From Bagarius yarrelli (lineage: Eukaryota; Chordata; Actinopteri; Siluriformes; Sisoridae), in assembly GCA_005784505.1 (NCBI GenBank), contig VCAZ01000021.1, positions 1,792,808-1,856,807 of the forward strand: DNA of 64,000 nt, written 5' to 3'. The notes under the pieces are model-generated. The model did no database searches and was not told where the DNA came from. It saw only the letters and a list, made by a program, of their open reading frames with translations. Of the stretch, positions 1 to 13,900 are shown piece by piece. Each line of letters begins with the position of its first letter. The stretch's first letter is position 1. Position numbers and translations under genes: made by a program.

Positions 1-3000
1 AGCCAGCACATTGTGATCTGTTTTGTGGGAATGACGCTGCCAAATACAATAGTCCAGCATGTGTGCTGGGTAAGAGTGAAAGTGCCAGGAGTCTGAAACT
101 GGTCTGTCTGTTGCTACACAAACAGGCACTACAAACAGTGTAGCACCGACATCATTTAAAGGGTTTTACAACCCTGTTGTCTTTGTTCGGTTATCCTAAT
201 GTGGGATTAGGCGTTTTGAAGAAGTTACATTTTGGTCCATATGTACAACATGGTTAGAAGTAATTTACCCCATGACCTTGAGTTAAAACAAGCTTCTATT
301 TTTAAAACAAAGCTCAGTTTTTTGGTGTGATAGATAGAAACCGTATTAGTACTGTCCAGGCCTCAGTGGTATACAGGGTCTTGTTTCCATGTGTTAGCCA
401 GGTTCAAATAACAGCTCTTGGATGGTCTGTAGTTCCAGGTCTTCGGGTAACACGACAGGGCCAAGGGTAAGTGGACTCGTGCCTAACTTAGTGTTTTGTA
501 TGTTTTAGTAAAATCCAGGTCTTGCTGCAGGCAGTGTATATTTTCCTGGCTCTTCTGTGTTAATCCACAGCCACGCTGTTTGGCATCCTATCAGAGCTAA
601 CTTATTCTCTTAAGGATTGCAAGAAAGAGGAGGTGTAAGATTTTTCCCAAGCCTGTTTATCCTTAATGACTTTTTAGAACGTAACGCTTCATGTGTGTGT
701 GAGCTCATGTCTGTCAGTCACCTTATTTCCAGCTCTCTGAAGTGGTTATCTGTGCAAGTATACATAATGTTATATATGGGTGTCACAAGCCAAGTAACAG
801 AGCATGTTTCGGGTCTTAGAAAATATTCCTGCATTAGAGATTGCTAACACACTAATATTCCCTGGTAAAGTAAATCTATGTACTGCTGTGTTCTGTACTT
901 GCCTTGTAACAAGCCACTATTATTTTACTGCACCTCCTTAATTGCATCATAAGTAAATCATTACATCATTGAACCAGCATCATCTAAAAATGAGGTGCAA
1001 TTAAGTCACTGTAACCTGAATATCACTGTTTTTAATAACTCTGGCACACACTAAACAGCAATACACATGTGCACAAACACACACACACCTACTGGAGAGT
1101 GTGCAGCACTCCCTTAAAAACAGATGTTTTTCATGTGGTTCCCTGCTCTCCCTAATAGCCTGGCCTTGATGCCTTGTGTGTGTTTTCCTAGCCCCAGCCT
1201 GGCAGGGAAGGTTGTATGTGGGTGTGTGTCGGCACAAATAGAATAAGAATTCCTGTAGGCCTCAGTGTCAAACAATGCAATTCTGATCTCTATATTTGAA
1301 GAGATGCTGCGCATCACTTAGTGTGGGCCGAATAAGGGTGCTCGCTGTTCTGTCATTTAGAAGCACAGATTTGGAATGATAAATTAAAAATCTCTCAGTG
1401 TTTTGCCTCTCCTCTCAGTCATGGTCATTAGAGCGTAGGTTGTGGGTACCTCATTTCTACTGGCTCAGTTCTGCCGCGTGTGTGTAGGAGTGGATGGCTT
1501 GCACTTGATGGCTTCTGGCTGTGCCCCCCACCCCTCTTTTCTCTCTTTCTCCGTGCTCCCCTTGCCCTCCCCTGGCTGCCCTTCTGCTTGGCATCTGTTA
1601 AGCTGCTAAAGAGAGACCTATGTGGTGAAACCGGTGCGCCTTGCTGGGTGGATTTGAACAAGCACATGCCTGTTCTACCTCGGTGGCCTATGAAATGAGA
1701 AAATCAGCCACTGTGATGCCGACGGGAGCAGGGCTTGGGTGATAAATCTGCGAGGAGGACTTTTTGCATGTGTGTGTGTGTGTGTCTTATATGTGCATAC
1801 TTGTATGTGTATGCGTTTGAGAGAGAGAGAGAGAAAAGAGAGAAAGACAGAAAAGGAGTTCCAAGATTTAAGGATTTGATTTCACACCAGCAAAGATTTG
1901 CATCAGGAAAACCATCACCCTAAATGCACATTACATTAAAACATGTATGAGTTCATTCTTCCTCCATGATCATCTGCCTTTCTGTCATTCTTCAAATATT
2001 CAATAATTTATTACCTCCTGTGAAACAGTGAGGGCCAATTTTCACATTCAAAACTCTTGACTTTTGCAGCAGCGCCTTAGTAGTGCTAACAAAAAGATGT
2101 TCAAGTTTTTAAAAGAGTGTTAAGAAGCACGCCATCTTTATCAGATCACTAAGATGTCAAGATCTTTATCCGGGCTTTAATGTCATTGTTTAGACTGGGG
2201 TAATTCAATCTCATCCTTTGACATTGTTGTCTTTACAGGGAAAGCATTCCGCTGGTTAATGACACCTAGAGCAGCTGACTTCAGTTTGGTGCATCTGTCT
2301 GATCAAGGAGCCCAAACCATGATACCAGCCACTCTTATTGAAGATGGCTACTGTTAAATGTCATAGTAGGGCTGATAGGATCTGCTATGAGGATAGGGGG
2401 AAGAGGAAGAGAGGTTCTTTTATCTCTTTGTGTTTGCTATTATCCTCAAAACAGCAGGGCTAAAGCGGGGGGAACACCTGTGTATGGTGTACTTTCTGCA
2501 TCCTTTAGGTCCAAACATGAGGGTGAATGAAGAAAAGGTGTGTGTGTGGAGGAAAGGATATAAAAGACAGAATGCTAAGAATAATTGTTAACTAGGAGGA
2601 TTTTAGCATAAACAGTTCTGTTCTCAGCTCTGTTACACTGTGTTAAGGTAAAACATTTACAATTACAGAAAGTTAAAGGTCTCAGACGTTTGCAATCTTT
2701 TATGTGTGTGTTCATTCCTATGGAGAATGGGTTTATAATGTGTGTCTTCCTGCTCTCCATGCTGTTAACCTTGAGCAGTTAAGCCTTAACAGTCACAACC
2801 GTCGAAGCATGTTCTCTCTGCTGTTTTCTTGCAGTGACATACAACCCATAATCTGGTTTGAACCCTGCTTCTGTCCTTGTGCACAAAAATAAGAGCTTAC
2901 CTAAATTTATATCTGTAATGAAGACAGATAAATAAACAAGCATATATGGTCACAGCTGCATGAAGAGGATTAAAACCCCCAAAGGTGTTGTAAGTCATGC

Positions 3001-6000
3001 TCAGAACCCACACATGCAGGAATGAGAGCTGTTTTAAAAGACTCGACCTTCCTGTTGCCCCTTACTCATGAGTATTATCCAGAAGTCTGAGGAAGCACAA
3101 CTTCCCAATATGCTTTGTTCATCGGCCTTGTGGGAGCCTGAACAAATCTAGGATGGGCAACCTCTGTCTAAACAGTCTGACATCAGCTTTGGCCTCATCT
3201 CAATTCCTTCATCCATTCATCCCTACTTCCCTTTTCCTCTTCCTGGCGCCCTTGTGTTGTGACTCGTGACAAGTCCTTCAATTTGCTCAACTGTGTGAAA
3301 AGCCAAGGGGGCATCGATATCATGCCATTTCCAACTGATCAGCTCCTGCTCTCGGGTTTCACAGGGCTGAAGAGAAGTGTGGAAGGGAACAGTTTCACAC
3401 TCCTGCTGTACACCAATTCTATCCTGCTTATTGATCTACGACTGACTATTATCTGACACTTGTCCAACCGTGAGCAGCCAATGAGTAGATGCATATGTAA
3501 AAATACTTATTTACTTCAAATAGTAAGGTTAAGAGAATTACTCTGCTACAATATATAGAAACTATAATTACATTTATAGAAAATATTACGAGCTTGGCAC
3601 TGCTGCTTTTTTTTTTAATAGAAGCGACTCCACCCTTAATCAATGTGAGGAGAGAATGGGATGCTGTTTCAGCAGGAAGAGGATCTTATCATTGATTAGT
3701 TAAACTTCCTTGGTTGCCGTTCGTGGCTGGGTGACAGGTGCAGCAAGGAAGCTTGACACACACACTCACACGCACATATTACAAAAATTCATACACCATT
3801 TTTTTTATTAGCCGATGTGATCAAAATATTTCGACATCAGAATGCACTATTTAGTTTTAAGGCCAATTGGAAAACATGCAGCATTATTGTCACAGTTAAA
3901 CACTGTCACTCCACCAATTTATTTTAAGTAAAGCTTTATCATTCCTACCATAGTGAATCCCTTAAAACCTGATCCTGGCTGATTTTCAGGCCTGTCTGAT
4001 CGATTTCCCTGGGTGAAAATAAGAGGATACGAAAGCATGTTAGACTCTCTGGAATCAGATCCAATCCATTAGAGGGATCAATACACTGAAGGCAAAAGGG
4101 AGAAAAAAGAGCCCTGAGTGTTGACAAAACCAAATAAATATAGATGCGCGAGAGAGCAGAAATTAGATTACTGTCAAAAAATCTAAGCACAACACTTTTA
4201 ACCCCTAACCTAACAATCTGTGTTTACACCACAGTGCAAGGGCGCAGGAGGGCATGCAGTAACAGATACAAACACGCAAGCAGCATGCAGCCTCACACAG
4301 TAAAAACACACAGAGCAGGGCTTTAATAACTGGAACCAAACAGCGGTGCTAGCTTTTAAATTCTCGTAAAAATGTATTGTAATTATTTTTTTCTGATTTT
4401 ACAGGCAATAAAATGGAATTAAATATATATTCATTGTTTGACATCGAAATATTTTGTCATTTTGCATCTAAACCACAATTTTTTTTTCATATGCGATTTC
4501 CAAACCCACCTTCTAACATGTTTTCTCTTTTTTTTATTTCCATGCTTGGCTCATTCTCCCATCATGGTTTTCTGCTTTTAGGTAAGTAATGTTTTTAACA
4601 CGATTCGCCATAAACATAAGTCACATACATGTTTTAGTACAGATATTAACTCTAGAGAACTACCCCACTCCTTGCCAGCCTTTTCATTAATATGAGAAGA
4701 TTAATCAAACACAGCAGGTTCATTATTTTGCTGGTTGTTTCCGTGTCCAGACCACATGCTTTCACTGACATTCCACTGGCTCCACGTGCCTGGTGAAGCA
4801 GATCTGCCAATTATTACCATGTTGGCGACAGCCACACATAGCTACAGCATGTAGCAGTTTTAAAGTGTTAGCAGTGGCAGAGAAAGCGACCTATTGGAAT
4901 GCAGACACTGTACCCACACCCCACAACTCTCATAATCCCCCTCATAATAGACTGGCAGCAATGTGAGAGTCTGCTCTCCAGATGGAGGCCGTGTATGGTA
5001 AAGAACTGGCACTAGCCTAGCCCAAACACCCGCCGTTCTTTACTCCCAGACACATCCGCCCACAGATGGGACACAAACACAGACATATGTATACACAAAA
5101 ACACACCCTACACATTAGCCCTATTTATAATAAAAGTGGTTACAAGTTCAGGAATCCTGGCCAGCTTGCCACAATGCATGAAACAGGTTACACGCTTTCT
5201 CTTACCTCGCCACCTAATGCTTTCTTTGCCCTTCACCTTCTAGCCAGGAAGAAGCTTCTCCATGCTGCCTCTTTTCCTCCTCCTCCTCCTCCTCCTTCTT
5301 CCCAGCTCTTTCTGGCTCTGCCCCTGATGCTGAGGAGGCCGAGGTGCCACTCAGGTGATTCCCATTGATTTCCGCTCCACGGTCGTGTCCTCACCAGGTG
5401 TTAACGTGGCGGGTTAAGTCGATGGCACTTGACTGATCAGACATCTGTGGCAGCAGAAACACTCAATAACCCTCTCTACAGAGGAAGGCTAGAGATCTGT
5501 AGCACTAAACAAAATAAAGGTTTAACAGAGGCTTTTGCACATCACATTTGCAACATGTTGTTTCGCCACTGTCAGTGTGGATGGAATTTCCTAAACAAGG
5601 CTTTTTTTTTTTTAAATATGGGCTGCAGCATACAAATAACAATCATGTATGTGACTAGCTTTAGTCATAGCAGTAGTCAGAGATTTATGCAATGTCGCAT
5701 GTATCATTTTACTATTATTTAATTATTCTTTAACTTAGTAAATAAAAAGGAATCAGGGTTCTTTTTGCACTGAAATTTAATAATATCCAGTTCACAGTGG
5801 GATCTTTTAGCATGTCTTAAGTAAATGATATTTTCCTTTAAGCAACAGTTTGAGAGCAGCACTAAAGGCTAAAAAAGGTATAAATAAAAGAAAAATCATG
5901 TTCATACAGTTTTGTATAGTCTGCTGAGGAGAAATGTGTACATATACAGACCCATGAACTGGGATATGGGCTCCAGCACTTCATCTGCTCTCATGCACTC

Positions 6001-9000
6001 ATGCACTCGTTTAACTGCTAATTGGCATAAGCAAAACTCATGAGAGTGGAAAAAGGTGGGAGGCTATTCAGCGTTCGATAATCATTGAGCCAAGTAATAG
6101 TTGTCAGTGTTTTAGAAGCAATATTATTACCATGTAACTAACGGCTTGATTACTTTATTAGCCCCTTCAAATCATTCTGCTATCGCTCACCAAACCGACC
6201 TTAAATACCCTACCCTTAGCATCACCCCTCTGTGGTGCATCCCGTGAAGAAATCAAATTATGGGCTCTGCATGTTTAAATCATGGACCCTGTACCCTGAG
6301 TGACATAAAAAATGACTATGGGGGGGTTACTCAGAGTTCAGGTCGGATAATGAAACGGCCACGGAGGTAATAGAGAGAGAAGAGGTGTTCTGAATGTGGG
6401 GGGAGGCAGTAGGAGGGGTTAATAAAAGAGGTTCATTTAGAGGGTATCTCCTTACTTTGACCCGCTTGGTAGAATCTTGATTTTAACTTGTTTCTTGTTC
6501 TTAGTCTCATTTTCCCCAAAAAAGGAATGTCCCAATAAATTGAATTTTTTTTTTAACTCATCCTTTCTCAAAGCAGAATCCAGAGGCCAGGAATTCTATG
6601 TTACCAGCTGTTAAGTGTCTGGAAAATCAAAAAAAGAACCCCCTACTTCTTCTGTTCTCTAATCCATGTTGTTAGCAACATAATACTTGTAATTTGACAG
6701 CTTCATCCTGCTTGCTCGTGTTGGCATAGTTAGCTGCTGCTGACTGAGATTAAGCTAACTCTGATCAGATGGTCCGTTTCCGAGGAGACTTATTCAAGTA
6801 TCAGTTTCAGTCATAACAGGCATGCCTGAGTTTGGCTTTTGGAGACAGTTAATTCGGTCTGAATTCCTGCCACGGGAAAGCACAGATGGTAGTAGAGGTT
6901 TCGCAGGTGCATTTTCCCATCTGACACCTGTCAAATGTTTACGGCTCAATCCAGCATGTTCCGCAGCAAGCCTCCTTCTCATTACTAAATACCTCTGACC
7001 TCTGTCCCCAGTTGATGTCTGCCACCGAAAACAAAAACAAATTCACCTTTGACCTTAGGTCTGTGACCCTACTACCTGTTTGCATTAACCTCATGGTCTG
7101 GCCACAAGTAAGGTCAACACCACAGAACTCTTTCAGTGTCTTTGACACCACACAATTTCTTTCTGAAAATGAAAATAGACTTATCAAATATGGTCCATGT
7201 TAGAAAAATAGTTTTAATCTTTTACCAGCTTATGCCAATGTAGAGCATCAATCACATTTCAATATTTCAATCACTTAATTATTTTTTTTCCTTTATAAGC
7301 CTCAAACACACACAAAAAAATGAATTTTAATTCCTCCAGTCTCTGTCATTTAGTGCGAAATAAAAAAAGAATTACAGGACGCTTCCAGCAAGCTGCTGTT
7401 GACCACTTTTTACATTCCACTGATGTCTTCATTTAGATCCCATCCCTGTGGCACAGTTCTACTGTGGAGTCAACAGCCCAAGCAGCAGCCTGGTGATTAG
7501 TAGTAAAATTTTAATAGGGATCCATACATACGTCTAGCTGTCATTTTTATGAGGACGTTTATACAGCAGCCTCTGTCATCATCGGGCCCAGTCATCCAAG
7601 ACCCAGGAGCAAGGCTGAGCACTAAGCACGCATCCTACTAACACACACATCTTATGGCCTGGCCTAGCCAGGGAGAAGAAATGGTGGAAGGGAGAGTAGA
7701 AGAGGGGAAGGGGGTGCTTTATGGCATTAAAGAGCAGTTCTAGCTTTTAGAGTAATGGGATAGCAGGGATTTGGGTGCAGTTAGAGCCAGTCTGATATGA
7801 TATTTATTAGCCCTGGTCCATTGGGAACACTGAGCTTAATGTGGCTCCCATAAGAGGGGTCCAAGGTTTTCTCCTCGGAAGTATTTACTGTAGGTCCCCA
7901 AGCCATTGCAATTAATACACTTAATCATGTAACCAACCCTTGGCTTTTTTGACATTATGGCTTGTGGTGAAACAGCATTGGTGTGACTCTTAAGATGTTG
8001 ATCTCCTAATATCTCTTCAAACATGCAATATCAAAGACATTTGACATCCTGACCACAGCTTAATCATTGTGTAATAATACTTACATCTAAATGACCAATT
8101 AGACTTACAAGATCTGTAGTAATTGTATCTGTATTTACAGATACAGATATATATATATGTTCACTACTGATCAGAGAGGGGGTAAAAAGCAGGTCCAAAA
8201 GCGTAGACCATAAAGAACTGCAGTTTAGTTATTTCTTTTTGGCTATTTGTATCTTATCAGAGCTCAAGTAAATGGGCCTTACACCATATCCCCATATACA
8301 GTAAATATATACAGTCAGGGGGTCAGAAAGGCAAAGGGCTTAGAAAGGTGAGGCTACTAGGGGAATCAATACATAGGCAAGCAGAAGGGTGAACATTTCC
8401 TCCCCTAACAAGTGTGCTAACATAGTTAGAGGCTGGTCACACCTGTGCCGGCCCGAAGAGTTGACTAATGTTGTATAATGAGAAAGGACGAGAAAGAAGA
8501 GAGTCCGTTATCCCAACCAAAGAAACAGACCTACCCATTACAAGGTATCCATTTTGGCCCCTAACACAATTAACACCACTGAGTGAGGGGTTAAGACAAG
8601 GTTGCTGCTGGTGTAGCTACAGCCCGGGGCCCAGGCATCTAAAAAGAAAATCAGCCTGGAATTGAATCACACAGGCGGACAGAGGTGACGGTTCCCTGTG
8701 GAAAGACGAGTACAAGGCATTAGAGTGTGACAGGCTAGGTCATTGCAAAAAAACAATTGCTGGATGTCAGAACACAGCCCACGCTAATACACACAGACTC
8801 ATCATAATTTACTGATGACACTTAAATCCACATACATCACCCAGAAAAGGTTCCAGCTGCATTCTTTAAGTGTGACAATAGTATGCAGCAATACTAACAA
8901 GACATGATTTAGCCACAAAATAGAGCCATAGCTGGACAGAAAAAATAATAATCATGACTGGCTTTTTTCATCTAGATTATGATAAAAACAGCATACCAGA

Positions 9001-10167
9001 TGATGGAATGGTGCAGTCAACACAAACCCCTCTGCTATTAACCTATAATTCTTATCGCCACACTTCTCAAGCACAGTCTTCACTGTGATAAGTGAACATC
9101 GTTCTGCTTTATGGCTGATAATATCAAACAGCCAGATATGATCAGAGGCTTTGGGGGCCACTGACCACTTAAACCAGGCAAGGCTCTTTCAGCAGCGTAA
9201 TAACCAGCAATTGCACAGCTCGCATCTATCAGCGCACATATCGACCTGGCACGGCTCTGGCCACAGATGCTGGGCCTATTAGCTCCCTTTTGTTTGTTTT
9301 GTATGAGACTAGAAAAGGAATTGGCTCATTTTTGATCTTATTGTCGGTAACTCGACCTCCCTGGTGGCTGAGACCAAAACCAATTCTAATCTGGTTAGGG
9401 AGACGTAGCTAGCTTTTCTAATGCTTTTTAAGAGACAAAAATATGGTGACAGATAATAACATAAATGGGGAAAGTTTCTGGGCCTGCCAACCACAGCGAT
9501 GGATCCTCTCCATACCTCTGTGGCTCCAGCCAGGGCATTAGAGCAACTAGGATTGGATTGAAATTTATAGCAGACATAAGAGCATTTGATTGATAAGACT
9601 GTTTAAGAGCAGTCTACATGGCCATTTATTTAATTTCTAAAGAGCGAATGAGTTGATTCAGAAACCTAGTGCATACAACTATGGACTTTGTGACATAAAA
9701 CTGACAGCCCATCTTTCCTGCTGAAATAGAAAGAAAAACAAAAAAGCACTGAACAGAATTTGTTATTTTTCAGTGCACGCTTGTTTTTCGGGGCAGTGTT
9801 GGTGGGTGATTCAGTTTGAAATGTATTTTAAAATATGGTAATACAATTTCTTTTCCCTATTGTTTCCCAGGACTATGAGTTTATTTGGGAAAATGGGTGT
9901 GCATGTGTATGAGGCCAGTACACAAGTGTACTTCAGCTTGTGGCTAGGAGAGAAACTCAATCTGCTTAAAGCTACATCCTTTGTCCTTTATAACCCTAGT
10001 GAAACAAGGTGCTCTGACCTCTACAATAACACTGCACTACGATGACAGCTTCCCGTGTAGGTGTGTGTATGCATGCATTTTTCTGTTATGCCCCAAATAT
10101 GCAGCTGTTTTTTTATGCTTTGCAATGTAACAAATATTTAATTTCACCTTTAATTTAGCTCAAACAG

Positions 10168-10169
<2 letters not shown>
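1..10169 (+). other. rnf220 large 5' intron, first part
   Basis: No exon of any gene could be supported on either strand. The sequence is unique-looking, AT-rich non-coding DNA with only short simple repeats (GT and GA near 1765-1835, a TCC run near 5277-5297). A cluster of GATA-type sites near 9050-9235 is listed separately. Confidence 0.6.
8960..9290. promoter_or_regulatory. candidate enhancer: GATA-site cluster
   Basis: Within about 200 bp there are several GATA-like cores on both strands (CTTATCG near 9052, GTGATAAG near 9085, CTGATAAT near 9115, CTATCAG near 9226). Two TGACCACTT/AACCAG Runx-like cores also occur, in sequence free of obvious repeats. Motif clustering is all the evidence. 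Confidence 0.2.

Positions 10170-10170
<1 letters not shown>

Positions 10171-10204
<34 letters not shown>
10171..10204. repeat. (CA)17 microsatellite
   Basis: Uninterrupted CA dinucleotide repeat read directly. Confidence 0.98.
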
Positions 10205-10210
<6 letters not shown>

Positions 10211-10899
10211 AATAAGTACCTATGAGTAATAGCCTCACTCTGGCAGGCAGCTGTTGGCTCTTGTTTACATGCTAAGTGATTACCCTAATTTTGCAAGCAG
10301 TCTGATAAATAGTCTGCCCTTGTGACAGCCTCCATGAGAGCAATGGCGATAAATACCATCTTGATTATTCAATAAATAACCCATAATTCGACATTGATTG
10401 TGCTGTGAATGTGATGGGGGGGTTGTATATCGACCCTTGTGGTCAGTGCTATTCTGACCACTGGTCACTAAGGTCAGGGCTCTCCACTTGATGTCCACTC
10501 TTGTCCCTGCTGATCTGATTTGTAAAGAATGCACCCTTTCAGTCTCTTTTTTATTGGCAAGTCCACACGGACCCCATCGCATCCCACCAATGACTGCTAC
10601 TTAATAACTTTTGGTGATGAGCATATTAGGGTGGCAGACTTAGTATGAGGTGTATTGAAATCAATGCAAACAGCTTTGCTGGCCTCTTGAATTAAGTTCA
10701 TTTTTGGGAGCAACGCTCACTGAGGCTGTGCCCTGATCCACTTAGCATGGTCAGTCCTTTTTTTCAATTGTGTATCATTTTTCCCCGCATAGCCATCGGT
10801 GGCCACTAACGCAGTTATTGGAGTGTTCCTGCTCTAGTTATTCGACTATTGACCCTTGTATGTTTTGCCTTCTGTCCATTTGCATTCAGGTCATTGCAT

Positions 10900-10900
10900 A

Positions 10901-10960
<60 letters not shown>
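10900..10960. repeat. (AT)n microsatellite
   Basis: About 60 bp of TA/AT repeat with one phase slip (TATTATAT). Confidence 0.97.
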
Positions 10961-10961
<1 letters not shown>

Positions 10962-13900
10962 CAGATGCCCTTGCACAGGGCAGCTTTGAGTTCTCCCTTT
11001 TCAAGCTGTCTGTCAAACTCTCATTCACGATGGGGCAGGCATTGGTGTCTGTGTAAAAGTGACAGACTCATCCGTCTATAAGAAAAAACCTAGGATAAAA
11101 ACGAGTTTGTTTTTTTTTCCAGCAAACTGGCAAATGGCTTTTCCCCTAGCAAATACATTGCTGCGCTGGCTTTTGCCTATTAAATACCTAGCCTCAATTG
11201 CCCATTATTTCCCCCAATAAAACTGCTGCAGTCTGTGCAATTTCTGTTCCCCCTGCCGCTCCCCTTCTCGTCTTTTGTTTCGGAAAACATGCTTCAGATG
11301 CGACTAAAAAGAAGGCCTTAATGAAGTAAACCGTTTGATGTTTCGAAATAAGAAGCAGACCTGGGGCCTCCATGCTCGGCTCAGCAAACACGGCGGTTGA
11401 TCATAGGTGTGGAAAGCCAATCTTTTAAAAAGCCTAAAAGCATAAAAAAATGTTGCTTGTACTGCCAACTGGACCTAGTTGCCCCAACACCACGGCTACC
11501 ACACCTCCACCCTTAGTCTGCGCTATTGGCAACATTCATATTATTTAATAACTAAAAACTACACAAAACATAGGATCACTTTGAGAGTTTCATGCCCCAG
11601 TGAATAAGGTTATATAGGCAAAAAAAGAAGTAAGCTTGTGTTAGTGATCCCCAAACTGGTCAAACTGAAATAAGTGTGGATTTTTTTCCCCAAATAGGGT
11701 AAAGCTTGCATGGATCTGTAATTCACAGGCTTATGTTAACGTATACAGGTGTAACTGAGTGGAAGAGCAATACTGACACACTCTGCTGCTCTCAATCTCT
11801 TTGGGTGGCAGAAGGAGAAAAGCTAAAGTGATAGATGAAAAAGAGATGAGAGGGAAAGAGCGAGTGAGAGAGAGAAAGAGCAAACACAGCTTGAGAGAGG
11901 GTCAAAATGATGATTTAAAACCCTGGTCATTATGCCCCACTTTTGTGTGTTAGGAGAAAATCTTTCCATTCATAATTCATTTTCTCAATTACTATTAATA
12001 AAGAGCTATTTCAGCAAGGAAAATGGCAGAGGACAATTACATGTAACATGGCATTAGCGTTTCTATTTGAACGCTGCCAACCCCAATTCCTCACCCGAGC
12101 AATAAGAGAGGATGATCCCAGTGGACTTTTTTTCACAAAATTATTGTATGGATATGATATTCTAATTTATTAGCCCCCGTGTAATGTATTCGCCCAGTTA
12201 ATTGAGCACATTGGAGAGTAAAGATCAGGGGATGGAAAAGGGAGGAAGAGCTGACACTATTTAGAGTGCGAGTTATGAATCAGAGGCTTGATGTGAGTTT
12301 ATAGGGATGAGAATATGTGTGGAAGTAATAATTACTGATCAGGAGGGGCCTTCATAAGTCAAGAAATAGATGGTTGTCTATGCTGCTGAGAGTGAGACTG
12401 AAAAAGAGAGAGAGAGAGTGGAGCAAGCACACTGGCTTGCTCCAGGTCTGTTACACTTGGCACATCTTGTACAACTCCATTACACACATATACACACACA
12501 CCTGGCTGCTCTGCCTGCACCTGGACATTCGGTCCAACCTCAGGGAACCACCTCATTACAATAATGCCAGACCTTCCAAAAGGATGCCGGCTTAACAAGG
12601 GTGTAGAGGCATACCTCTTTCACAAAGAGTGATAATTGATTAAAGAAAGCGGGAGATTGTAAAGAGCTTGTAAAAGCGCTCAGCGTTTCAGCCACTGCTG
12701 AGATTATCAGGTATGGCGCCACGTGCCTTTCTCAAGGCTGCAACTCTAATAGGAGGTTTGTGTAAACTTCTGTCTTCTAAGGAAATGTATTACAGTGTTT
12801 CACATTTCATATATACTGTATATAAGTCTCTAGTTGGACAGCTTTGTGTACTACACCTAAAATGAGATTAAAAAGACAAAATAGAAACATTGCCAGCCAT
12901 CCAGCCTTGTTCAGGCTTGCCAAGTTTAGGCTTAAAAAAGCCAACTTTAATGAATGAAGCCACGGCAAGGAGGGTTTGTGCAGCACCAACATATCTGGTT
13001 CGATTTTAACATAATGGTGCTGAGTTTGGAAAGCATTGTGGAACATGCTGGAATTCTATTAAAATTTGGGTGGGGTTATGGATAGGGTTTAAAGTATACC
13101 TACTCAATTAAAAAATACAGAGGATTTGTGAGTAAACAATATCAGAGCCTTTTAGTCCATCATGAATACTTTATTTTATATCTTAAATCAAGATTGATGT
13201 GTTGCTCCTTTTTATATACACACCTTTAAACTTTCCAACCTAAAACGTTCCTAATTCAGTAATGAGCTGCTAAATCGTGTCATACTCAGGCTATTACCTT
13301 CATCACTGTAACATTATAAACTGACGCACATCTCACCCCTTTAATGTGTGTGAGTCAGAACCGAGGGTCCAGAAGTCCTGGCATGGAAAGGTTCATATGA
13401 CACATACCAGGCCAAAGTTTTCTCTCCCTGTCTCATTCCTAAGCACTTTGAGTCATATGCAATATTTTTAAGTGCTGCTTTACAAGACTTCAGCTGGTTG
13501 GTAGAGATGGGTGTGGCGATCTCATAACAATGAAAAGAACAGAACCAGAACCCCACCTGATTTGACAGGACACATTCGTAATAGTAACATGTATTTTTTT
13601 TAACACGGCACAGGTTTTTATTTGGCTAATTTTCTACATGTGTAAGTGCAGACCATTCATCCTCCATGGACAGGTTTCATTGGGATTTGGCTGCTTTGAC
13701 CGTGATATAAAGCTGTCATAATTTATTTGAAATACTAAAGCAGAATACCAACATTAATCACTCGTTCTTGTTTATTAAAGCAATAAAGATTTCACAAAGT
13801 GCTTTATCGCCTTGTGCCAGATTGAGGAAAGACAGGCCTTTTGTATGAAGCTCACAAAGACAAGAGCCCATTACACCATCTGAAAGAGAGAGAGAGAGAG

